Shown: positions 35,258 to 46,048 of the stretch, one piece after another
Position numbering within the stretch: position 1 is the stretch's first letter
Layout: every line of letters begins with the position of its first letter
Assembly (NCBI GenBank): GCA_000277545.1
Contig: AKXM01000034.1
Location: 1-64,000 of the forward strand
Direction: 5' to 3'
Length of the DNA: 64,000 bases
From: Enterobacter sp. Ag1
Lineage (GTDB): Bacteria > Pseudomonadota > Gammaproteobacteria > Enterobacterales > Enterobacteriaceae
The notes under the pieces: model-generated
Told to the model about the DNA's origin: nothing
Database searches by the model: none
Seen by the model: only the letters and a program-made list of their open reading frames with translations
Made by a program: the position numbers and the translations under genes

Positions 35258-36250
35258 ATGCAAATTAAGAAGGCAATAGATAAAATCCCCGGGGGATTAA
35301 TGCTGGTGCCGCTATTTTTAGGCGCCCTGTGTAACACCTTTGCTCCCGGCACCGGCAAATACCTTGGCTCATTTACCAACGGGTTGATTACCGGCACGGT
35401 GCCGATCCTTGCCGTTTGGTTCTTTTGTATGGGGGCGTCGATTGAGCTCAAAGCCACGGGGACGATGCTGAAAAAATCCGGCGTACTGGTGGTGACCAAG
35501 ATTGCTACCGCCTGGGTTGTCGCCATGGCCGTCGGGTCGTTTCTGCCGTTGAGCGGCGTTGAAGCCGGCCTCTTTGCAGGTATCTCCACCCTGGCGCTGG
35601 TGGCCGCGATGGACATGACCAACGGCGGGCTATATGCCGCGCTGATGAATCAGTACGGCTCCAAAGAAGAGGCCGGAGCCTTTGTCCTGATGTCGCTGGA
35701 GTCCGGGCCGCTGATGACAATGGTGATACTGGGCACCGCCGGGATTGCCTCCTTCGAGCCGCAGCTGTTTGTCGGGGCCGTGCTGCCTTTCCTGGTAGGA
35801 TTTGTGCTGGGTAACCTTGATCCCGATCTGCGTAAAATGTTCGGTGGCGCGGTACAAACGCTGATTCCGTTCTTCGCCTTTGCGCTCGGCAATACCATTA
35901 AGCTGCAGGTCATTTTTGAAACCGGCCTTGCCGGGATCCTGCTGGGTCTCGTGGTTATTGTGGTCACCGGGATCCCACTGATTCTTGCGGATAAATTCAT
36001 CGGCGGCGGCGATGGCACGGCGGGCATAGCGGCCTCAAGCACGGCGGGTGCCGCCGTGGCTACGCCGGTATTAATTGCTCAGATGGTGCCAGAATTTGCG
36101 CCAGCGGCACCGGCAGCTACCGCCCTGGTGGCCACCAGCGTGATTGTCACTTCTCTCCTTGTCCCGATTCTGACCGCGCTTTGGGCAAAGCAGGCTAAAA
36201 AAGGCAAGACCAACCAGGAGGTTGTTGTCGCCAGACAACCCGCACCTTAA
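35258..36250 (+). CDS. kdgT: 2-keto-3-deoxygluconate permease
   Basis: 330 residues with ten membrane segments. It matches the KdgT family from [20 protein letters not shown] onward, with the conserved [18 protein letters not shown] and [15 protein letters not shown]. It is a proton symporter bringing 2-keto-3-deoxygluconate across the inner membrane. GAGGAAACAG precedes the ATG at 35258. The 112-bp gap before it holds a small CCGAG/CTCGG hairpin (35176-35192) and no close copy of the upstream operator. Confidence 0.92.
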   Translation: MQIKKAIDKIPGGLMLVPLFLGALCNTFAPGTGKYLGSFTNGLITGTVPILAVWFFCMGASIELKATGTMLKKSGVLVVTKIATAWVVAMAVGSFLPLSGVEAGLFAGISTLALVAAMDMTNGGLYAALMNQYGSKEEAGAFVLMSLESGPLMTMVILGTAGIASFEPQLFVGAVLPFLVGFVLGNLDPDLRKMFGGAVQTLIPFFAFALGNTIKLQVIFETGLAGILLGLVVIVVTGIPLILADKFIGGGDGTAGIAASSTAGAAVATPVLIAQMVPEFAPAAPAATALVATSVIVTSLLVPILTALWAKQAKKGKTNQEVVVARQPAP

Positions 36251-36363
36251 TTGTTTAGCTAAATATATACCTGAGATTCAGATTAAATAACTTATTCCCT
36301 TTATGGCATATACCCGCCAGGGACTTACTCGCGTTAAATTCAATATAGACTAAGGAGTCATGT

Positions 36364-37200
36364 ATGGATATCAGACAAAGTATTCACAGCGATCACGCTA
36401 AAACGCTGGACACCGCCGGGATTAGAAAAGAGTTTTTAGTTGAAAAGATTTTCGAAGCCGATAAATACACGATGGTCTACAGCCATATCGATCGCATCGT
36501 GATTGGCGGCATTATGCCGGTAAATAAAAGCGTTTCAATTGGCGAAGAAGTTGGTAAGCAGTTTGGCGTGAACTATTTTCTCGAACGCCGTGAGCTGGGG
36601 CTGATTAATATAGGCGGGGCCGCCGTGATTACCGTCGATGGCACCGAATACCGCGTAGAAAAAGAAGAAGCGATGTATATCGGGAAAGGCGCCAGGCATG
36701 TGGCGTTCGCAAGCGTGGACAGCGCAACGCCGGCCAAACTCTACTACAACAGCGCGCCAGCCCACCACGCGTATCCAACAAGAACCATTACCGCCGCAGA
36801 TACGGTGGCCGCGCCGTTAGGCAGCCTGGAAAGCTGCAATAAGCGCACCATTCGCAAGTATCTGGTGCCGGAGATACTCGACACCTGCCAGCTCAGCATG
36901 GGCATGACCCGGCTTGAAGAGGGCAGTAACTGGAATTCAATGCCCACCCACACCCATGAACGCCGCATGGAAGTCTACTTCTACTTCGACATGGACGAAG
37001 ACACCATCATCTTCCACATGATGGGCAAACCCCAGGAAACTCGACACGTCGTCCTGCACAACGAGCAGGCGGTGATCTCGCCGAGCTGGTCCATTCACTC
37101 GGGCGTCGGAACCAAACGCTACACCTTTATTTGGGGCATGATCGGCGAAAATTTAACCTTCGACGACATGGACCACATTGCCATGAAAGATAACCGCTGA
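36364..37200 (+). CDS. kduI: 5-keto-4-deoxyuronate isomerase
   Basis: 278 residues, the full family length. The zinc ligands known in E. coli KduI are all present at the same numbers: His196, His198 and Glu203 ([12 protein letters not shown]), and His245 (SWSIHSG). It turns 5-keto-4-deoxyuronate, from unsaturated galacturonate or hyaluronan-type disaccharides, into 2,5-diketo-3-deoxygluconate. AAGGAG precedes the start. It is followed by kduD after 27 bp. Confidence 0.95.
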   Translation: MDIRQSIHSDHAKTLDTAGIRKEFLVEKIFEADKYTMVYSHIDRIVIGGIMPVNKSVSIGEEVGKQFGVNYFLERRELGLINIGGAAVITVDGTEYRVEKEEAMYIGKGARHVAFASVDSATPAKLYYNSAPAHHAYPTRTITAADTVAAPLGSLESCNKRTIRKYLVPEILDTCQLSMGMTRLEEGSNWNSMPTHTHERRMEVYFYFDMDEDTIIFHMMGKPQETRHVVLHNEQAVISPSWSIHSGVGTKRYTFIWGMIGENLTFDDMDHIAMKDNR

Positions 37201-37227
37201 ATCGCTAGCGCTCACAAGGAGAACACA

Positions 37228-37989
37228 ATGGTTTTAGAACAGTTTGCATTAACAGGAAAAGTGGCGCTGGTTACCGGCTGTAATACCGGGCTGGGGCAGG
37301 GCATGGCGGTTGGCCTGGCGCAGGCGGGCTGCGATATTATTGGCGTTAACATTGCAGAACCGGCGGAAACCCGCCAGCAAATTGAAGCGCTGGGGCGGCG
37401 TTTTGTGAATATCTCAGCCGACCTGAGTCGCTATGAGAATCTGCAAAACGTGGCCGATGACGCCGCCGCCGTTTTTGGGCGGATAGATATTCTGGTGAAC
37501 AATGCCGGGATTATTCGCCGCCAGGATGCCCTTGCGTTTTCGGAGCAGGACTGGGACGACGTGATGAACGTGAACCTCAAAACGGTTTTCTTCCTTTCTC
37601 AGGCGGTGGCGAAGCAGTTTATTAAGCAGAAAAGCGGGGGGAAAATCATCAATATTGCGTCGATGCTCTCTTTCCAGGGCGGGATCCGCGTGCCTTCTTA
37701 TACCGCGTCCAAAAGCGGCGTCATGGGCGTCACCCGCCTGATGGCGAACGAATGGGCGAAACACAATATCAACGTCAATGCGATTGCGCCGGGCTATATG
37801 TCCACCAACAACACCGCGCAGTTAAGAGCGGATGCGGATCGCAGTAGTGAGATTCTGGATCGCATCCCGGCCGGGCGCTGGGGGCTCCCATCGGATCTGA
37901 TGGGGCCGGTTGTGTTCCTGGCGTCACCGGCGTCAGACTACGTGAACGGCTACACCGTTGCCGTCGACGGCGGCTGGCTGGCACGTTAA
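37228..37989 (+). CDS. kduD: 2-dehydro-3-deoxy-D-gluconate 5-dehydrogenase (SDR)
   Basis: 253 residues, short-chain dehydrogenase. The NAD site is TGCNTGLGQG at 16-25, and the catalytic Ser145, Tyr158 and Lys162 (YTASK) are present. It reduces 2,5-diketo-3-deoxygluconate to 2-keto-3-deoxygluconate, which enters the Entner-Doudoroff route through KdgK and KdgA encoded elsewhere. Last gene of the cluster; AAGGAGAAC precedes the start. Confidence 0.94.
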   Translation: MVLEQFALTGKVALVTGCNTGLGQGMAVGLAQAGCDIIGVNIAEPAETRQQIEALGRRFVNISADLSRYENLQNVADDAAAVFGRIDILVNNAGIIRRQDALAFSEQDWDDVMNVNLKTVFFLSQAVAKQFIKQKSGGKIINIASMLSFQGGIRVPSYTASKSGVMGVTRLMANEWAKHNINVNAIAPGYMSTNNTAQLRADADRSSEILDRIPAGRWGLPSDLMGPVVFLASPASDYVNGYTVAVDGGWLAR

Positions 37990-37999
37990 CGTTGCTGAC

Positions 38000-38031
38000 G
38001 AAGAGGGAAAAAGCGTGGTTTTTCCCTCTTC
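38000..38031 (+). terminator. Terminator after kduD
   Basis: GAAGAGGGAAAAA pairs with TTTTTCCCTCTTC over a short loop, 11 bp after the kduD stop. Confidence 0.8.
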
Positions 38032-38054
38032 GTGGTTATGTGAACGCGTAAAGA

Positions 38055-38077
38055 CCGCCTGCACAACAGGCGGCCTT
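38055..38077. terminator. Second hairpin between kduD and lacZ
   Basis: CCGCCTG (38055-38061) pairs with CAGGCGG (38067-38073), followed by CCTTTT. It lies just beyond the lacZ stop and can serve both convergent genes. Confidence 0.7.
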
Positions 38078-38082
38078 TTCGA

Positions 38083-41172
<3,090 letters not shown>

Positions 41173-41173
41173 T

Positions 41174-41194
41174 TATTGTTATTCGCTCACAATT
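41174..41194 (-). promoter_or_regulatory. Main lac operator (O1-like)
   Basis: Read on the minus strand it starts AATTGTGAGCGAATAAC and matches the E. coli O1 at 19 of 21 positions. A candidate -10 (TAAATT, 41191-41196) overlaps it, with TTTACT 16 bp further upstream as -35, so bound LacI would sit directly on the promoter. Confidence 0.88.
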
Positions 41195-41235
41195 TAGCGT
41201 GAGTTGTTCAGGAGTAAAGCCATCACGCCGTATTC

Positions 41236-41251
41236 GGTGATGGGCCTCACA
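41236..41251 (-). promoter_or_regulatory. CRP site of the lac promoter
   Basis: TGTGA-ggccca-TCACC lies about 60 bp upstream of the predicted transcription start, the class I position used at E. coli lac. Confidence 0.75.
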
Positions 41252-41264
41252 AAGAACCCCGGTT

Positions 41265-42344
41265 TTATTTCAGGCGCGAAATCTGCTGCGCGAGGCGGGA
41301 AAGCTCATCGGCCAGCTGTGCCGCCGTGGGCTGCATCAGGCTACCCGGTGCGGCTGTCGTTTTGCGTTCTACGAGGCTGACAGGCTGCAGCGCCGCTAAT
41401 TCACCTCCCTGATGAATAAGCGCCACCATGCCGTTCACGCTGGCTTCGCCTAGCAGCCGGAAGTCCTGCCGGATGGTCGTCAGCGGGGGAAGAAAACAGG
41501 CGCTATCTTCGGTGTCATCAAAACCAATAACGGAAATGTCCTGCGGCACCACGAACCCGGCTTCGTGAATGGCACGCAGGGTGCCCAGCGCCATTTGATC
41601 GTTAGCCACAAGAATTGCCGTCGGCTTCTGCCCGTCGCGTAAAAGCTGGCTAACCTGCTGGTAGCCTGACAGAGAACTCCAGTCCCCACGCAGAAAGGCC
41701 GCAGGCGCAAGCTGATGCTCCGCTAGCGTTCGCTGCCAGCCTTCAAGCCGCAGCCGGGCTGAGACCGAGTTTTCAGGGCCAGCAAGCAAGGCAATATGGC
41801 GATGCCCCAGTGTGACCAGATGTTCCACAGCAAGATCGGCGCCTGAAGCGGCGTCGGTAACAATATGATTAGCCGAAACCTCCGGCGAAACATCAAGGAA
41901 CAACACGGGAACATCGCCGCAGGCCGCCTGCACGGCTGCCACCTCCGCCGCTTCCAGCGGAATGTTCACAATCAGCCCGTCAACGCGCTGGGCAAGCAGG
42001 CTATTCACGGCGGCGCAGGCCGCGTCCACACCGGGCTGTTCAACCATCGAAATCATTACGTTGAACTGCAGCTCACCGGCTTTGGATTTTATCGCCGCCG
42101 CAATCTGCGAAGGGGCATGCAGGGAAAGGGTGGTGGTCGCCAGGCCAAGCGTCTGGCTGAGTTTCCCCGCCAGCTGCTGCGCCACGCGATTAGGCACATA
42201 GTTCAGTGCTTTCATCGCGGCTTCAACTTTTTGCCGCGTTTTCGCCGAAACGTGCGAAGCCTGATTGATCACTCGCGAAACGGTTTGATACGACACGCCT
42301 GCCAGCTCGGCAACATCGTACAGTGTCACAGATTTCGCTTTCAT
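41265..42344 (-). CDS. lacI: Lac repressor
   Basis: 359 residues. The helix-turn-helix VTLYDVAELAGVSYQTVSRVINQASHVS is almost identical to that of E. coli LacI, including the operator-reading YQTVSRV helix. The hinge ALNYVPNRVAQQLAGK, the periplasmic-binding-type core and the C-terminal leucine-rich tetramer helix (LADELSRLAQQISRLK) are all present, so it should loop DNA between O1 and O2. The start at 42344 follows GAAGGAAG. Confidence 0.95.
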   Translation of the reverse strand: MKAKSVTLYDVAELAGVSYQTVSRVINQASHVSAKTRQKVEAAMKALNYVPNRVAQQLAGKLSQTLGLATTTLSLHAPSQIAAAIKSKAGELQFNVMISMVEQPGVDAACAAVNSLLAQRVDGLIVNIPLEAAEVAAVQAACGDVPVLFLDVSPEVSANHIVTDAASGADLAVEHLVTLGHRHIALLAGPENSVSARLRLEGWQRTLAEHQLAPAAFLRGDWSSLSGYQQVSQLLRDGQKPTAILVANDQMALGTLRAIHEAGFVVPQDISVIGFDDTEDSACFLPPLTTIRQDFRLLGEASVNGMVALIHQGGELAALQPVSLVERKTTAAPGSLMQPTAAQLADELSRLAQQISRLK

Positions 42345-42415
42345 TGCAGGCTTCCTTCTCGCAGACGCTGGTAGGGCGGCTATTCTACACATAACGCGAA
42401 AGCCGGGAGAAACTT

Positions 42416-43033
42416 ATGTACAAATTGTATGGCGTGTCGAGTTTTGGGTCGGCCATTACTGAATTGATGCTAACGCTGGTTGAGGAACCTTACAAATTCA
42501 TCGACGTTGATGGGTTTGATACAGCGGGGCCAATGCGGGATCGGCTGCTGGAGATTAACCCGCTGGCGCAGGTGCCAACCCTTGTGCTGGAAAACGGAGA
42601 AGTGCTGACCGAAAGCGCGGCCATCGCGCTCTGGATCCTCGATCGTCACCCGCAGTATGCCCCGCCCATTGGCACGCCTGAGCGGCAGCAGTTTTACCGC
42701 CTGCTTATCTGGATTGTGGCCAACGTTTATCCCACCTTCACCTACGGCGATTACGGTGAACGCTGGGTAGAAGAAGAGGCCACGGTCCTCACCGAAAACC
42801 TTTACCGCTACCGCGAGTCGCTGTGGCTGTGGTTTGAAACGCAGCTCGGTGCTGGCCCCTATATTTTTGGCGAACGGCTGACGCTGCTGGATTTGTATCT
42901 GCCGGCGATGACCCGCTGGCGGCCCCGGCAGGCCTGGTTTGACCAACACACGCCTAAGCTTGCCGCCGTGGCGAATCAGGTTCGTGCGCTGCCGCAGCTC
43001 AATAAAGTGTTGGGCAGAAACGGCATGCTTTAA
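42416..43033 (+). CDS. Glutathione S-transferase family protein
   Basis: 205 residues: an N-terminal thioredoxin-like domain with the cis-Pro motif QVPTLVLENGEVLTESAAI at about 53-71, and a helical C-terminal domain with GERLTLLDLYLPAM. The active-site residue near the N-terminus is probably Ser8/Ser9 (YGVSSFGS). It resembles the small Gst-like proteins of enterobacteria; substrate unknown. It is divergent from lacI. Confidence 0.85.
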   Translation: MYKLYGVSSFGSAITELMLTLVEEPYKFIDVDGFDTAGPMRDRLLEINPLAQVPTLVLENGEVLTESAAIALWILDRHPQYAPPIGTPERQQFYRLLIWIVANVYPTFTYGDYGERWVEEEATVLTENLYRYRESLWLWFETQLGAGPYIFGERLTLLDLYLPAMTRWRPRQAWFDQHTPKLAAVANQVRALPQLNKVLGRNGML

Positions 43034-43108
43034 AGCACGAACGATCATCTGCCTGCCGGCCTCCGCATTTATAGTGAGGCCATTCATTCGCAGCAGGGAA
43101 TCAGCAAA

Positions 43109-43921
43109 ATGGCATTAGATTTGGGGCTTTATTTCGACCGTATTAACTATCACGGGCCGCGCAGCGCCACCGTAGAAACGTTACGTGCGCTGCATCTGGC
43201 GCACGCCTGCACTATTCCGTTTGAGAATCTGGACGTTTTGCTCGGCAGAACGCTCCATATCGACGACGAAAGCGTCTTTGAAAAGCTGGTCGTGGCCGGG
43301 CGCGGCGGCTGGTGTTTTGAGCAAAATGGCCTGTTTCGCAATGTTCTCGCCGAGCTTGGCTTTGAGGTGGAGAACTTAGCGGCCCGCGTGCTGCTGGCCA
43401 ACCCGCCGCAGATGCCCGCGAGGACGCATCGCCTCACGAAAGTGACCGTCGACGGCCAGGACTGGATCGCTGACGTCGGCTTCGGCGGTAAAACGCTGCC
43501 TGAACCGGTTCGTCTGGTGGCCGGTGAAATGCAGCAGACGACGCATGGCGTGTACAGTTTCGAACGTGTTGACCACGACTGGCTGCTGAAATTTCATGAC
43601 GCCGACAAGGTGATTAACCTGTATCGTTTTAGCCTCGAACCGCAGTACGACTCTGATTACGAAGCCGGGAACCACTACGTGGCAACGTGGCCGCAGTCGC
43701 ACTTCCGTCACTGCCTGACGCTGAGTTTGTACAAGGCCAATGGCGAAAAAAATACGCTCTACAGCGCCGGGGAAAACGCACCGGTCTTTACCCGTGCACA
43801 AGACGTTTATGACCTGCTGCAGAAAAACTTCAATTTGCGCTTCGACCATCCGCGCCATGGCATCAGTCTCGAAGAGTTTTCGGCGATGCTGGTACGGATT
43901 GGCGTGATAAAACCAGCCTGA
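43109..43921 (+). CDS. nhoA: Arylamine N-acetyltransferase
   Basis: 270 residues. The catalytic triad is at the family's usual positions: Cys69 (RGGWCFEQN), His107 (PARTHRLTK) and Asp122 (WIADVGFGG). It acetylates arylamines and hydroxylamines from acetyl-CoA in the cytosol. It is a little shorter than E. coli NhoA at the C-terminus. The 75-bp gap from the GST gene suggests possible cotranscription. Confidence 0.93.
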   Translation: MALDLGLYFDRINYHGPRSATVETLRALHLAHACTIPFENLDVLLGRTLHIDDESVFEKLVVAGRGGWCFEQNGLFRNVLAELGFEVENLAARVLLANPPQMPARTHRLTKVTVDGQDWIADVGFGGKTLPEPVRLVAGEMQQTTHGVYSFERVDHDWLLKFHDADKVINLYRFSLEPQYDSDYEAGNHYVATWPQSHFRHCLTLSLYKANGEKNTLYSAGENAPVFTRAQDVYDLLQKNFNLRFDHPRHGISLEEFSAMLVRIGVIKPA

Positions 43922-44196
43922 CCTGTCCACTTTGACGCCGCAGTTCGTGCCAGCGCGCTGCGGCGATCCGCCTGGATCGTAAAGTTACACCCCAAAACTC
44001 AAAATAAAATAGCAACGGTACGCGCGTAGATAGCGGATATATCTTGTTTCAAAACCAAGGCAAGGGTAAAAGGCCGAATAATATGAGGAATATTCAAAAA
44101 TTGACGTTACTTTGAAAATTTCCTTTATCAATTTGAGCCTTTTTCTTTTAGCATATCGGCGGTTCTCATCAGGCGGCTCAGCGGTTAATACAGGTT
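43922..44196. other. AT-rich gap after nhoA
   Basis: It begins with a GC-rich hairpin at 43936-43965 (CGCCGCAG/CTGCGGCG, no T-run), which may end nhoA. The rest is AT-rich, with a possible weak promoter (TTGACG at 44101, 17 bp, TTTATC at 44124) facing the small open frame at 44197. I see nothing else. Confidence 0.35.
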
Positions 44197-44310
44197 ATGA
44201 AAAACATCTTTCTGGCAATTATCCTTTCTCTTATGGTTATTGGCGCTTTTGCTCACGATCCGCAGCCTGGCACCGGGCTTGATTCGCTTGCCGCCGTGCA
44301 GGGCAGGTGA
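44197..44310 (+). CDS. Possible small membrane or secreted protein, 37 residues
   Basis: An ATG frame with a clear hydrophobic N-terminus (MKNIFLAIILSLMVIGAFA), followed by the polar HDPQPGTGLDSLAAVQGR. It looks like a signal peptide with an AFA cleavage site and an 18-residue mature peptide, or a single-span small protein. The ribosome binding site is weak (CAGG). I recognise no family. Small and unconfirmed, but the hydrophobic pattern is unlikely in random AT-rich DNA. Confidence 0.4.
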   Translation: MKNIFLAIILSLMVIGAFAHDPQPGTGLDSLAAVQGR

Positions 44311-44336
44311 CCCCTAAGCCACCCGCCTGACGTTGC

Positions 44337-44978
44337 TTAACCCGCCCAGCGGGAAGCGCGAATAATACTGCAGAAGTTCAGCGGCTCGAACGCAGGCTCT
44401 TTATCCCGAATGACATCGGCCTTCACGTTACCAAACGTGGTGGCTGGTTTGTTTTTAATCCCGTCGTAAAATGCCTGAATAATTTCTTCCTTGAATGCCG
44501 CAGGGCGAGGATGTAGTTTCACCACCTGCTCGCGATGTTCCGCGCTGAATTTGTCGTAATCAATCCCAAGCACATCCATTTCCACGCCAGCCGTGACCAG
44601 CGCAATTTCGGGCGCCATAAACTCAGGAATACCCGGTGTCGTGTGCAGGGCAATCGCCGTCCACACTTTGTCGATATCCGCCTGGCTAACGCCGTACTGA
44701 CGCATAAAATCCTGCGCGGCAAACGCGCCGTCCACTTCAAAACGCCTGTCGCAGCTGCAGTGTTCGTGGGTCAGCCCCATATCGTGGAACATACAGCCGA
44801 TGTACAGCAGCTCATGATCAACCTTAAATTCACGTCGCTGCCCGGCCAGCGCCGCCCAGTAGTAAACCCGGCTGGAGTGGTGGAAAAGTAAATCTGATTC
44901 GGTGTCGCGGACCAGTTGGGTAGCTTCACGCGCCATTTTGGTGTCAGGCATGGCGATACCGTTAATTTTTAAGCTCAT
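44337..44978 (-). CDS. HD-domain hydrolase, cyanamide hydratase-like
   Basis: 213 residues. The metal-binding HD motif is His65-Asp66 (YIGCMFHDMGLTH), with an upstream His33/His34 in LLFHHSSRVYYW and a further His at 112. The pattern H-S-x-R-x-Y-Y-W followed by LLYIGCMFHD is that of the cyanamide hydratase/Ddi2-like group of HD proteins. A nitrile or cyanamide-type hydration is a guess from family resemblance. The start at 44978 follows GAGGAGAAAGAG. Divergent from a GlxA-type regulator. Confidence 0.75.
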   Translation of the reverse strand: MSLKINGIAMPDTKMAREATQLVRDTESDLLFHHSSRVYYWAALAGQRREFKVDHELLYIGCMFHDMGLTHEHCSCDRRFEVDGAFAAQDFMRQYGVSQADIDKVWTAIALHTTPGIPEFMAPEIALVTAGVEMDVLGIDYDKFSAEHREQVVKLHPRPAAFKEEIIQAFYDGIKNKPATTFGNVKADVIRDKEPAFEPLNFCSIIRASRWAG

Positions 44979-45027
44979 CTCTTTCTCCTCATGTTGGTGT
45001 TGGAGTAGCATAGGCCTCCGTTGAAAT

Positions 45028-45060
45028 GTCTTGAATAGTCGCATAACGACGATTTAAGAC
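45028..45060. promoter_or_regulatory. 33-bp inverted repeat between the HD and GlxA-type genes
   Basis: 14-base arms, GTCTTGAATAGTCG (45028-45041) and CGACGATTTAAGAC (45047-45060), match at 12 of 14 positions around a 5-base centre. It is central in the 113-bp divergent region and is the likely operator of the AraC-type regulator. Confidence 0.65.
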
Positions 45061-45091
45061 TTATGCCGCAGTTCGCGACGTGGAGAAGACA

Positions 45092-46045
45092 ATGGCGCAT
45101 CAAATCCTGATCCTGGCGGTGCCGGGCGTTCAACTGTTGGATGTTTCCGGGCCGCTGGACGTGTTTGCCGAAGCAAACCGCGTGCTGTGCCGCGAGGTTT
45201 ATCACTCACGAATTGTTGCGCTGGAAGCCCCGACAATTGTCGCTTCATCCGGGGTTAAACTGCTGGCTGACGATGTGCTGGAAAGCGCGGCGGGCGGGCG
45301 GGAAACCACATTTCTGGTCGCCGGTGCGCCGGATGCGGCAGACAGAACGCTTAGCGCCGAACAGGGCAAAAAAATTATCGCGCTTTGTACCCAGAGCCGC
45401 CGCTTTGGCTCCGTCTGTACCGGCGCACTTTTATTGGCACAAACGGGCTTATTAAAAGGCAGGAAAGTCACTACCCACTGGTCAGCTGCATCGCTTTTAG
45501 CCGCCCGTTACCCCGAAACGGAAGTCAGCGCCGACGCGCTGTACATCATGGATGGGGCGTTACGCACGGCGGCAGGCGTGACATCCGGGCTGGATCTCGC
45601 GTTAAGGCTGGTGGAAGAGGATCTGGGCCGGGAAGTCGCGCAGGACGTAGCGGCTAATCTGGTGATGTTCTTCAAGCGGCCAGTAAACCAGAACCACTTC
45701 ATCCGCGAGCAAAAGACCTCGCTCAGCGGCCGCAGCGCGCTGCAGGATCTCCAGCGCTGGACCCTCGCCAACATAGCGGAGGTGACCACGGTCCAGCAGA
45801 TGGCGGTACATATTCACCTCAGCGTGCGGCATTTAACGCGCCTGTTTCATCAGGAAATACAGATCACGCCGGGCGAGTGGCTGGAGGCCGAAAAAGTGGC
45901 AAAGGCGAGGCAGTTGCTGGAGTCCGGCGAGCTGCCGGTAAAAGCGATACCCGCCGCCAGCGGATTTTCCGGAGTGGATACGCTGCGGCGGGCCTTCGTG
46001 CGTCGAATGGGCATTACGCCCGCCGCGTATAAGAAGATGTGCTAA
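45092..46045 (+). CDS. GlxA family regulator (DJ-1/PfpI domain plus AraC helix-turn-helix)
   Basis: 317 residues. The N-terminal DJ-1/PfpI-like domain (ILAVPGVQLLDVSGPLDVF) has the nucleophile-elbow-like Cys in GSVCTGALLLAQTG. The C-terminal AraC DNA-binding domain starts near 225 (VQQMAVHIHLSVRHLTRLF, then ASGFSGVDTLRRAFVRRMG). The start at 45092 has GGAGAAG upstream; an in-frame GTG 12 bp earlier is inside that site. It probably activates the divergent HD-hydrolase gene, sensing its substrate. Confidence 0.9.
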   Translation: MAHQILILAVPGVQLLDVSGPLDVFAEANRVLCREVYHSRIVALEAPTIVASSGVKLLADDVLESAAGGRETTFLVAGAPDAADRTLSAEQGKKIIALCTQSRRFGSVCTGALLLAQTGLLKGRKVTTHWSAASLLAARYPETEVSADALYIMDGALRTAAGVTSGLDLALRLVEEDLGREVAQDVAANLVMFFKRPVNQNHFIREQKTSLSGRSALQDLQRWTLANIAEVTTVQQMAVHIHLSVRHLTRLFHQEIQITPGEWLEAEKVAKARQLLESGELPVKAIPAASGFSGVDTLRRAFVRRMGITPAAYKKMC

Positions 46046-46048
46046 CCG

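Noticed and set aside
36251-36363. KdgR or IclR operator before kduI
   Set aside because: The gap contains AT-rich runs (AAATATATAC) but no copy of the upstream 16-bp element and no clear TGAAAC/GTTTCA pair.
41265-41300. Third lac operator (O3) at the end of lacI
   Set aside because: About 92 bp upstream of O1, where E. coli has O3, no GTGAGCGC-like sequence is visible.
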